Positions 13,260 to 22,130 of a stretch of DNA of 64,000 nt are shown here, piece by piece. The stretch covers positions 2,480,001 through 2,544,000 of the forward strand of contig CM057229.1 of NCBI GenBank assembly GCA_029891385.1, given 5' to 3'. The DNA is from Erythroxylum novogranatense (Eukaryota; Streptophyta; Magnoliopsida; Malpighiales; Erythroxylaceae). The notes below the pieces were generated by a model, which searched no databases, was not told the origin of the DNA, and saw nothing but the letters and a program-made list of their open reading frames with translations. How positions within the stretch are numbered: the first letter of the stretch is position 1; every line of letters begins with the position of its first letter. The translations under genes and the position numbers were made by a program.

Positions 13260-13990
13260 ACTCTGTTTTGCAGAGGACAAGGATGATCAGAGAGAATTAA
13301 AGAATTCCTTTTGTAAAATGCAACTTGGTACTGAAAAGCAGGTGGGTGGAGTTACTGTTATAGAACAGTACACGGTTCGCATTATTATAGTATTGAAGGA
13401 AATACGGTTGACATGGATTAGCCGAATACCGGCAGAAGTGGGTCATGATGCAACTAGGAAGCAACTAAGTATATTAATATCTGTTAATTGTCAATTTCAG
13501 ATGGAGATAATTTTAGACTCTTTCATTGTAAGAATCCAACGGCAATTGATTTGATAATTGTATGATGTTCTAGAGTATTCAATGAAATTTGAATAGATGA
13601 AAACAGTAAACTTGAGTAATTAACTAATAATCCATTAATCAGATAGTAATTCACTTCAAGAACTGAGACTTCAAAACTCAGAATCAGTTTTGTTAGCAAC
13701 TGTTCTATGGAATGAAATAGCATTTGAATGTGGCTTTAAATGCTGAAATGACCATGTTCAACCAGCAGACACTCGCACGAGGAATTAATGACAGCTACTT
13801 GCATATCATTCCAGGATTTGCAATCTTCCCCTTTCTATGCAACTTAAGGAACAGATATTATACTAGAGCAAACAAATTTGTTATAACAGTAACAATAGGT
13901 GGATAGATATAGATTGATTCTAGTTGTATACAAAAATTCTTCAGCAATTCCTGCTGGACTATACAAGTTTTAACACCAATGGACTATTGT
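13260..13990. other. Intergenic, nothing recognised
   Basis: This stretch lies between the start of the DUF1195-like gene and the snoRNA-like unit. It holds only short frames without family resemblance. The first part should be the promoter of the minus-strand gene, but no clear TATA box is seen. Confidence 0.5.
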
Positions 13991-14353
13991 CTTTCACATG
14001 TTAATAATAAATATATAATATACAATTCAAGAAGACATCGACAACCCATTATTTCAGCACAAAAGTTGTTGAAAACCGTCATAATATAATCCCAATTCTT
14101 GGTCCTTCACTACAATTGGTTCTGCATCAAGACAGGACAACGGAGACTGATAACGCTGAGCAACCTGTAGCACACGTTTGTCCAGAAAAACTGTATACAA
14201 GACCTGCAAGCAGTTTGTGACGTGGATCCATGAAACGGACTTAAACATATCATTTTACTTTTACATTAATTAGCAACCTAATACTTGCTTCAGGAGCAAA
14301 GAACCATTCTTTCTTGGACAAAATGGCTAGCTTTCATTCTCAAGAAAATTTAT

Positions 14354-14431
14354 CAGCTCAGATGATTGCATATCATATCATAGCAAGTCTCATATGTCCG
14401 GACATATGGTAAAGCAACTTCATCATTGCTG
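14354..14431 (-). ncRNA. Box C/D snoRNA candidate B
   Basis: Read on the minus strand: CAGC, spacer A, box C ATGATGA, about 60 bases, box D CTGA, GCTG. The flanking CAGC and GCTG form a perfect 4-bp terminal stem next to the boxes. Total length is 78 nt, normal for the class. An internal C'-like ATGATAT is present, but I see no confident D' box. I did not recognise an rRNA target for the bases before box D. Confidence 0.55.
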
Positions 14432-14554
14432 GTGTGAGTAGTGGTTCAAAATCTAATTACCAAGTTAATCTATATCATAGGATTAAACAAAACAGATTGG
14501 GATGACAAGTCTCAAATTATGATTCATCTAAATCCAAGATAGTTTCAGGATGAC

Positions 14555-14635
14555 TCAGAGGTGTTCCATAAGTGGATATTGCAGACATTCAACATGGCAT
14601 CAGTCTCTGACCGCCCGTCTGCTTCTTCTCATCAT
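14555..14635 (-). ncRNA. Weak box C/D snoRNA candidate C
   Basis: Box C ATGATGA (14629-14635) is followed on the minus strand by CTGA at 14600-14603 (D'-like) and CTGA at 14555-14558 (D-like), a normal spacing. There is no convincing terminal stem. It sits in line with candidates A and B on the same strand, which is the main support. Confidence 0.3.
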
Positions 14636-14785
14636 TGTAAACACTGGAGGTCTCATAAATGGAATCACACAAATCCAAATTCTTCAATACTTAAAGAACG
14701 TAATTCCTTGAACAAGGGAAGCATATAAAAATCAAACCCGAGATGCAGGAAAGCAAAAACAAATACAAAATCGAAATTGAAGAAA

Positions 14786-14869
14786 GTAGCATCAGATAAT
14801 AAGCGGAGTTAAGAAGTCAACACAAGGTATTCAGTGTGTAGGATAAGAAGATTATTCATCACTTGCCAC
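14786..14869 (-). ncRNA. Box C/D snoRNA A, predicted 25S rRNA 2'-O-methylation guide
   Basis: All elements are present in order on the minus strand: GUGGCA, box C GUGAUGA, D' CUGA, C' UGUUGA, D CUGA, UGCUAC. The outer segments pair over 6 bp with one G-U. The bases before D (CTCCGCTTATT) are an exact 11-nt complement of the AATAAGCGGAG segment near the 5' end of plant 25S rRNA. The fifth base before box D faces the U of that segment, the expected site of methylation by fibrillarin. The bases before D' (CTTATCCTACAC) match, with one mismatch, the conserved GTGTAGAATAAG region of 25S rRNA. rRNA sequences are quoted from memory. Confidence 0.8.
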
Positions 14870-15299
14870 TTTCTCCCAAAAATCAGTAAATTTCAAAAAC
14901 ATGGAGAGACTCAAAACTGTACATAGATTGATGAGACACATAAAAGAAAACAGAGAAGTGAAGGTGAAAATGTAGGTAGGTCCATTTGACACCAAAGCAA
15001 CAACAGAAAAGAAAAATGCAATGGGCTGGTAAGCCAACCTTCGTTAGCTATGTGCATCTGTTTTATCTCCTCTAGCACTAAAAAAATTCTGCCATATCAG
15101 GAGTGGGTAAACAGATGCAAAACCTGACAAATAACAACAAAAACACTCATCTTTGATCAACTATCTAACGAGTAAAGATTCAATCTTTGTGCTTTGCAGA
15201 CATCAAATCGAGTTCGAAGTCCCCGAAACATATGAAAGTTACATAATACAGCGGCTCGATCTATAGAAGGAGAGTGCTTGCATTAAATAGGGGCTAACG

Positions 15300-15412
15300 A
15301 GAATTAGGGTTTCACGAGGTAGTGCGATTTTGAGCCGAAGCCACATTGCACCTATAACATTGTAAATTGATTAGGGCTAGGATACATGGCCCAAACTAGT
15401 ATTGGGCTTTTT
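15300..15412 (-). promoter_or_regulatory. Telobox plus site II promoter for the snoRNA unit
   Basis: On the minus strand the segment contains site II-type words (TTTGGGCCATG and GCCCAATA, about 15386-15410) and, about 75 bases further downstream, a telobox AAACCCTAA (near 15308-15316). A TATTTAAT word lies near 15285. This trio is the known promoter layout of plant snoRNA and ribosomal-protein genes and points toward the C/D candidates. Confidence 0.6.
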
Positions 15413-15439
15413 ATATTTTTGTAAATTTATTAAATATAA

Positions 15440-16300
15440 AATATTTTTGAAAAAAAATATTTATTTATTGACACTAAACATCATCACAATTTATAGTGTC
15501 TAACAAAAAAACAAGTGAGATGTCCCAACTAACTTATTGAAATATCTAGTAGCTGATTTAGATAACAAGTGGGCTACCATATTTACATTCTTTGTAATCC
15601 ATTTAAAAGTAAAGGATTGAAAAACACGTGTTGTTAATTTGCATTCTTCCAGTATTACTCCCAACCCATTGATGCTAATTCTGAATCAATGGAATCTCTG
15701 TAATAACCGAAGACAATTTGTTTCCACCTCAATTGACGTGAAGCTAGATTATATCAATAAAGATAAGGCTTCTCTGAATGCAATAACTTCAATAATAAGA
15801 AGATTAAATTTTGATATAGAAAAATGTAAAAGACATTTAACAAACTGACCTCTCTTTTTTCTTATTACTAAATCATATGACATAGTCCTTTGATCATATT
15901 GGATTACAGCATCAAAATTGCATTTCACAACTCCAACATTTGGGACTGACCAATAGATAGCAGGTTCATTAGCACTTGTTGATTTAGAATTTCTAATCTT
16001 AAATTGGGCATGTTGCCACTCTTTAAGAAATTTGGTTGAAGAGACAACAATAACTCTGAGATCTAATCTTTTATTCTGTCATATTAAGAAATTTCGAGCA
16101 TTCTACGAATGCTACATAAGTACACAAGCTCGACTCACTATATCTATTTGGCCAATAAAGAAATCCTGCAAAAAGGCATTAAAATTAGGAGCAATAGGAT
16201 ACAAATTGAATAAAGCTCAACATGCACGAGCTTGATCACATTCTAGCAATGCAAGAGAAATTGTCTCAGACTCATCACAATAAGGACAATTTTTCTCAAT
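15440..16300 (-). pseudogene. Decayed LINE 3' part: zf-RVT and RNase H (RVT_3) relic
   Basis: Minus-strand translation in pieces shows a zinc-finger stretch (CPYCDESETISLALLECDQA near 16290-16220), then RNase H-like pieces (NVGVVKCNFDA; VEVETNCLRLLQ; NMVAHLLSKSATRY) down to about 15460. That order, zf-RVT then RVT_3, is the normal end of plant L1-type ORF2. Stops and frameshifts are frequent, so it cannot be functional. It is unrelated in reading direction to the large LINE at 19.6-28.2 kb. Confidence 0.7.
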
Positions 16301-16309
16301 TGTGATTCC

Positions 16310-16850
16310 TCTTCTTTTTTTTTTAATAATTTGTATCTTATTAGTATTGTTATTTCTTAGGTCTATTTTATTGTTTTTTCTTTTTAATTATTAATATATA
16401 TATATATATATATACTCTCTTTTTTTCTTCCATCCGTCAGGTAGGTTTATCAAAAATAACATTTCTACCAATTAGACCTCCCTAAATCTTGCATTTTAGC
16501 AGGACTTTTGTTAAGTTTTCGTTGTTGTCGTTGTTATTACATGTCCGGAGTAAAAATGCTCCAAATGGCAATATGTTTATCATTATATGCTAATATAATC
16601 TACAAATCTTATGCCATTATATCTGTATTACATTCTGGAATTGAAAACAAATTTCACTCCTAACTTCTAAGACTCAAATGTGTGTTTCTTCAGAAACAGA
16701 GGTTAAGATTATACAAGCTGCAGTTCAGAAATAAGTCTATATGTACCTGGAGATTTCCATTTTGAATTAGTATTGATTTGCCCCTAACCCAAAAAAGAAA
16801 AAGCAAGAACAAATACTGTAAATTTGGTCATTTACATGATCGATCGAGCT
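16310..16850. repeat. AT-rich spacer with (TA)n microsatellite
   Basis: A (TA)n run covers about 16392-16412, next to T-rich sequence. The rest, up to the end of the DUF620 gene, is its 3' untranslated or intergenic sequence with no coding signal. Confidence 0.7.
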
Positions 16851-16911
16851 CGTCACTTGGCTTTCGAATTGTTAATCCGTCAAAGTAATTTACTCAAAAC
16901 TACGTGATTTG

Positions 16912-18352
16912 TCATTGTTCTGCATTTTCTTGCTCCCTCTTGAGGTCTGCCGGAGGTAAAAAGCAATCTGTAGACAGTCCACATATATTGAAATCAACTT
17001 CTTCAATCCTCCAAGCTTCTTCGATCTTCCTCTTGTGAGGTCGTGATTGTCCATGTCTGAAAAGAGTTGCTGTGGTCTTTCCACTATGTGCTATGTTGAT
17101 GCCTTCAATGTATTTATAGTCTCCAAGCACTGACTCGATGCTCGTCTCCCAAAACACAGTGTCGTCCCCTTTGGGCGACTTCATTTTCACCAACTTTGTA
17201 TCCTCAAACTTCACTAGCAGTCCAGTTCTCTGGCTGAAGTAGCCCCATATCTTATGGTGGATGATTTCGGTGTTAGCTGAACTCTGTGCTTTGAGGACAC
17301 CCGAGTCTGTGTCAAGCATTAGTACAAAACAGTCTTCGTTGTTGATTTTCTTGTCTCCTGTGCACTCTGCTTCCAAGAACAAGTTTGCAGTACACCTGGG
17401 ATGGAGGCCCTGATGGGAATCGCACAAACACATATAGGAATTGGTCACATACACATTCATCTCTTGTTTAGAGTTTCATCAGAATCTGAACTTAGTTAGT
17501 TAGTTACCTGAAAGAAGCGCCTCATGAGTCGTGGAGGGCCTCTGTTGGCATGACCAGGTTGATAAGTGGATTGGCTCCATGCAACCTTACCATCACTACC
17601 TGCACTCACCTTGTAACCTGCAACAACTAGCTCTAGGTACCATAAATCAGGGTTCTTTTGCCACAACACGAACCCTCCAACCTCGGACTTCCCAGCTGTG
17701 TGGATACTGTCATCACCTTGGTGCATTTCCGAGCCAGCCATCTTCACCTGCCCCACTGCACACATGTTGCTCACCGAGTTCAAGGCATCTTGTCCTCCCA
17801 CCGCCGCCACATATTGTTGTACTATGTAAGTCGCAATGGAAGCTCCCTGTTCATGTAAGAAATTGTTAATAATTCATACCACCTGATCTGAATTTTCTAC
17901 ATATTGAACTTCCCAGCCTCTTCTTGCAGAATATTACTTGGGAATAAGGTCAATATATGTAGTTCGTTCTCGATGGAGATTAAAAACAAACACGTGGCGA
18001 TTAGACAAGAAACAGAAACAGAAACAGAAACAGCCTAAACCAATCTTCCAGGAATCATACGTACAATGGGGCAATGTCGAATAGGCCGAGTAAGAGGCTG
18101 ATCAGGTTGTAACTGGAAAGGTATAAGAGGTGAACAAACAAGCTTGAGCAATGCCATGAACTCGGTATCTGAAATAGTCTGAAGAAGACATTGCTGCGTC
18201 GTCGCTGTCTGAGCTCTCATCAACGCGCGCATGTTATGCCACCGTGAAGCGACATTGCTTCCCATACTATCGAACATTTCTTCGGGTATCGGCACCTCCA
18301 AGACGGTGTCCAGACCGTCCTCTTTGTCGTAATTTGGACAAAGTTTCCTCAT
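16912..18352 (-). CDS. DUF620 family protein
   Basis: Three minus-strand exons: 18352-18065, 17846-17508 and 17409-16912 (stop). All phases are 0, giving 374 residues; the family often has 400 or more. The start was set at MRKLCPNYDKEDG because family members begin this way; the frame is open further upstream but unconserved. Landmarks: LEVPIPEEMF, RWHNMRALMRAQ, SPLIPFQ, IATYIVQQYVAAVGG, then ANLFLEAEC, EIIHHKIWGYFSQRTGLLVKFED, FWETSIESVLGDYKYIEGINIAHSGKT (split here only by description) and a closing EEAWRIEEVDFN. This is a plant-specific family of unknown biochemical role, with no signal peptide or membrane segment visible. The copy looks intact. Confidence 0.88.
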
Positions 18353-18689
18353 TGAAGATCGGAGAAAGAAACCGACCTCAAGAATGTATATTTCGAATGG
18401 GTCGTCGGAGAATAAACCTGCCTCTTCCCCTCCGAACTGGGATTGAAGGATCAATCACCAAACTTTTTTTAATCTCAGAAGAGCAGATGATCTTCACCTG
18501 CCAAGGTGGTCCTTGTCCGTAGGTATTGTGGACGCACGATTTTAGGATTCTATTGGATGAACAGGAGTTGAAGGTTGTCTTCTTGTTTTTTAAGGTTTTA
18601 GTTTCAACAGACTGGAACACTTGGACACGTCGGGCCTTAGGTTTAAATGCTTTATGAATTGCGAGCTGATGATAAGATTCCATAGTTAG

Positions 18690-19544
18690 TTTTTCAGTTT
18701 ACGGTGGTTAAAAACACATAAGATTAGCATGCAAGTTCACTCTGGTATTTTGACAAATATGGAATGTAACAACTTGTTAAGTTGACATCATTTAAACTCG
18801 GTCAAATTTACCGGTCCATTCGAGTTTGAAATCAACGAATCAAATTTAAATTTAATCGATTTTAAATTTAAATTCTAATGTTAAAATTATCATATTTTTA
18901 AATGACCAATTATAAAGAATAGTTAATAAAAATAAAATCAACAGGTTAAATTATATTTGAGATTATGTGAAATTGAGTTTAAGCACTCAAATTGAATCAA
19001 ATTTAAAGTATATTATCATTTGATGAATAATATTTCTATATCCTAGTTTCGAGTATTACTCCATAATCCCGATTATAAGAAGAATGAAAGTCGTTTCACT
19101 AAAAACATGAGTGTTACGATGTGATGCTTCTTTTTTCTTTTTTTCTTTTTAGTGATTAAATATAATTAATTAAAATATATTAAAATTTCATATGAAACAA
19201 AATTTTAATAATTTTAACAAACTAAATATTATCAATAATAATGTTAATCATTTATTCGTCCTAATCAACCAACATAATTATAATAATTATATTCATTTTC
19301 ATTCTTATTATCATTACATCGCGTGAATTGAACATCCCTTCGATATAAATTAAAACAACTAATATTAGAAATCAAGGGTTAATAGTAAATGAGTTTCATA
19401 TCAACTATAAAGTTTTGATCCAAGACTACATGGTCTGGTTGAGACCTTAGCTTGGTTGAAAACCATGGATCAGGTACTTTTTTCTTCAGGTATTCAATTT
19501 GGTTTTCTACAGAAATCGTGGATTGAACATCAAGAGTTGAAAAA
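18690..19544. other. AT-rich intergenic region, nothing recognised
   Basis: Low-GC sequence between the DUF620 promoter and the LINE. It contains TTTAAATT-type words and a T-rich run near 19130-19150. No gene or clear element is visible. Confidence 0.6.
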
Positions 19545-19557
19545 TGAAAAGCATTAT
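19545..19557 (+). repeat. Left target-site duplication of the LINE
   Basis: TGAAAAGCATTAT here is repeated as TGAAAAGCAGTAT at 28173-28185, directly after the LINE poly(A): 12 of 13 bases match, as expected for an aged LINE insertion. Confidence 0.65.
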
Positions 19558-19692
19558 AAATTGTATGTTAAAAAGGAAACCCACTTAGTGCGAGAAAAGT
19601 TGACGATTCTATCTTCGCTGATTGCTAGCCTTCGATGACCGCCTTTGTATAGTTCATATATTTCCTCATTCGCCTCTCCTACAGGGCACAAC

Positions 19693-20502
19693 ATGGAACC
19701 CCTCGACAAGGAGAGCCAACATCCCAAAAAAAGTCGCACTCGTAAATGCGACGACGACTCTACACCACCGCGTCCCCAAGCGTCCTACAGCGCCGCTGTG
19801 ACTAGTGGTCTCTCGATTTCTACCCCCGGCGTGGACAATGCTTGGCCACACGAAACCCCCCTGGAACCAGAGGAGGGCGATATCCGCCTTCTGCCGCCTA
19901 AGGAGGGTAGCGGCCTCCAACTCTCTCAAGCTTTTAAACAGAAACTAGATACTCGATGGAAGCAATCGATAGTTATCAAGCTCCTCGGCAGGAGGATTAG
20001 CTACCACTCTTTAGTTCCCCGTCTGCGCTCCTTATGGAATCCCCAGGGACCCTTAAAAGTGGTGGGCCTCGAACATGACTTCTTCCTGGTCAGGTTTCTG
20101 GAGGAGAAGGATTACATGCATGCCCTCACCGACGGGTCGTGGGTTATCTACGATCAGGCTCTCTCCGTGCAACGTTGGACGCCCCTCTTCCGACCTGCTC
20201 ACAGTCAGCTCAATCGCGCGGTGGTCTGGATTCGCATCCCAAACCTCCCCCTCGCGCGCTACAACCCCGGAGTCCTCACTGCACTCGGCAACCTGGTGGG
20301 CACGAAGATCCGTCTCGACGAAGCCACCTCCCTGGAGCAAAGTGGCAAGTTTGCACGCCTGGCCGTCGTCCTCGACCTCTCTTCCCCTCTCCGAACCACT
20401 GTGCTGCTAGATGGGGAGGACCTCAGAGTGGAATATGAAGGGCTGCCCACCATCTGCTACTGCTGTGGCAAGGTGGGGCACGAAGAAGCCGGGTGCCCCT
20501 AG
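19693..20502 (+). CDS. LINE ORF1: DUF4283 domain and CCHC knuckle
   Basis: The start was taken at MEPLDKESQ (19693); the frame is open upstream to 19645. It encodes the RNA-binding ORF1-type protein of plant LINEs. A proline- and charge-rich head is followed by DUF4283 (about residues 70-200: LLGRRISYHSL, LEHDFFLVRF, GSWVIYDQAL, VVWIRIPNLPL, VGTKIRLDE). It ends in a zinc knuckle CYCCGKVGHEEAGC, which keeps the C-x2-C-x4-H-x4-C spacing. A stop follows the knuckle at once. The usual low-complexity tail is found only as broken frames between 20503 and 21357, so ORF1 is probably truncated. Confidence 0.8.
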   Translation: MEPLDKESQHPKKSRTRKCDDDSTPPRPQASYSAAVTSGLSISTPGVDNAWPHETPLEPEEGDIRLLPPKEGSGLQLSQAFKQKLDTRWKQSIVIKLLGRRISYHSLVPRLRSLWNPQGPLKVVGLEHDFFLVRFLEEKDYMHALTDGSWVIYDQALSVQRWTPLFRPAHSQLNRAVVWIRIPNLPLARYNPGVLTALGNLVGTKIRLDEATSLEQSGKFARLAVVLDLSSPLRTTVLLDGEDLRVEYEGLPTICYCCGKVGHEEAGCP

Positions 20503-21366
20503 AAACCCAGGACTCCGCCAGCATCTTCCCCTAACCTCGACGACGCCTGGCAAGGACCTGCGATGGCACCTCCTGCACCTGCCTCGTCTGGTTTCCCGGC
20601 CCCAATCTACAGCCTCTGGCTAAGAACCGTCCCCTGCGTCTTCTGGTTATGGACAGTGGATGAAGGTCCAATGGTGACCACGAGCCTCGCCCACCTCGAC
20701 CTACCCAAGCCAGCGCCGCCCCCCAACGGACAAACGTCAAGTGTCCCCTCCTAGGCATGGCTCGAGATACCAGCTACTGTCTGACACTCCAACGTCCGAA
20801 TTTGCAGAGCCAGACGCAAGCGATCCTTCTCCCAGCCGTGTGACGCGTCCAGCCCCCCGTGCGGAGTCCCCCTAGCCAGTGGGCCGAGCCCAGCCCTTCC
20901 CCTCCTCCTTCAGCCCACTGCATCAGCTCCCTCCCAAACTGTAGGGCCCACAGGCCCACGAGACCAGGCCCCCATGTTAGGCCTTCACCCCTCAAGCTCC
21001 TCACAGCCGGTCCTAGCCCTTAACCCCTCCATTCCGCTACAGCCCACTAATACCCGTCCTCACATTGTCATCCAAATTGAATCCCATACTGACATGGTGT
21101 GTGACTCTCAGTTACTTGGCAGCTGCATATCCATATCGGGCTCTACACCCAAGTGTATGGATGGCATTGAGGGCCCATCGGACGAATGGCTCACTACCGA
21201 GGATACTCTTATGGAACCCCCTAATCCTCCTGATATACACGACACCAGGGAATGCACCGACCCCCATCACACACGGATAGTTGACGTGGCCCCCTCTCCC
21301 CGGCCTCAAGCTGCTGGATTGCAGGACGTGTCTCCAGGAGGTAACCTTCCCTGTTAGTTATTTTTA

Positions 21367-22130
21367 ATGTTGATTATGTTATGGAATTGCCAAGGGGCCG
21401 GAGGGAAGAACCTCTGACCCATCCTCCTTAACTATGCTAGGTAGTATAACCTGGGTATCCTTATTTTGCTAGAAACCCGTATTAGTGGTCCTCCACCTCA
21501 AGCCGTTGTTCGAGCCCTAGGTTTTGATTTTTCCTTTAGGGTCGAAGCCGTTGGTTTCTCGGGAGGGATTTGGCTCCTCTGCAAAGCCCACTTCAAACTT
21601 TCTATCATGCTAACTCATCGCCAATTTATTCATACCCAAATCCAGTATGCAAATGCCACTTTCAATTTCACTGCCGTGTATGCTAGCCCGCACGACCCTT
21701 CTCAAAATTCCCTCTGGCCTATTTTAACCTGGCTTAGCAGTGTTACTCGCCATCCCTGGCTCGTTGGCGGAGACTTTAATGCTAAACTTGAACTTGCTGA
21801 TCAACGTGGGGGCTCTAGCACTTCGAGGGTTGTTAACCCTCGCTTTCAGAATTGGGTGCACATCTGCGGTCTCCATGACCTGGGGTATGTTGGATCCCAA
21901 TATACTTGGCGTCGGGGTATGGTTCACTCCAGGCTAGATGGGGCCTTCAGCTCGTCGTTTTGGCTTCTCAAATTCCCTTATACTGAGAATCACCACCTCC
22001 CATTTTTGGGATCGGATCATCGTCCCCTCCTTATCCGTCTTCACCGCCCTCCCCCCTGGCCTCCAGGCTTACCTTTCTTTCGCTTCCTCGATCCTTGGCT
22101 TTCTCATCCTGAGTTCGCGGAGTTGGTTTC
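21367..22130 (+). pseudogene. LINE ORF2 endonuclease (EEP) part
   Basis: ORF2 opens with MLIMLWNCQGAG, the usual plant LINE start, but meets a stop after 15 residues and more soon after. Further on, an apurinic-type endonuclease fold is readable: LLETRISG, GGIWLLCK, FTAVYASP, WLVGGDFNA, SQYTWRRG, SRLDGAF and SDHRPLLI with the catalytic D-H pair. The frame is cut at 22130 by the solo LTR and resumes in phase after it. Its role was to nick target DNA for priming. Confidence 0.8.
22126..22130 (+). repeat. Target-site duplication of the solo LTR (left)
   Basis: GTTTC directly before the LTR; the same GTTTC follows at 24824-24828. Confidence 0.9.

Larger units (their letters stand above)
14000..15300 (-). 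ncRNA. Non-coding transcription unit hosting a C/D snoRNA cluster
   Basis: There is no protein-like frame over about 1.3 kb. On the minus strand the segment holds at least two box C/D snoRNA structures (14786-14869 and 14354-14431) and a weaker third (14555-14635), downstream of a promoter with the telobox/site II pair typical of plant snoRNA and ribosomal-protein genes. Plant C/D snoRNAs are often made from such polycistronic precursors. The ends of the transcript are guesses: start near 15270, end unknown. Confidence 0.55.

Noticed and set aside
14054..15037. Short minus-strand open frames in the snoRNA region
   Set aside because: They have no family resemblance and overlap non-coding RNA structures; they look like chance frames.
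15080..15160. A fourth C/D snoRNA with an AGATGA box C
   Set aside because: Box C deviates, no terminal stem forms and no guide was recognised.
20411..21357. Proline-rich frames after LINE ORF1
   Set aside because: They are probably the degraded tail of ORF1 in shifted frames; not enough remains to call a separate gene.
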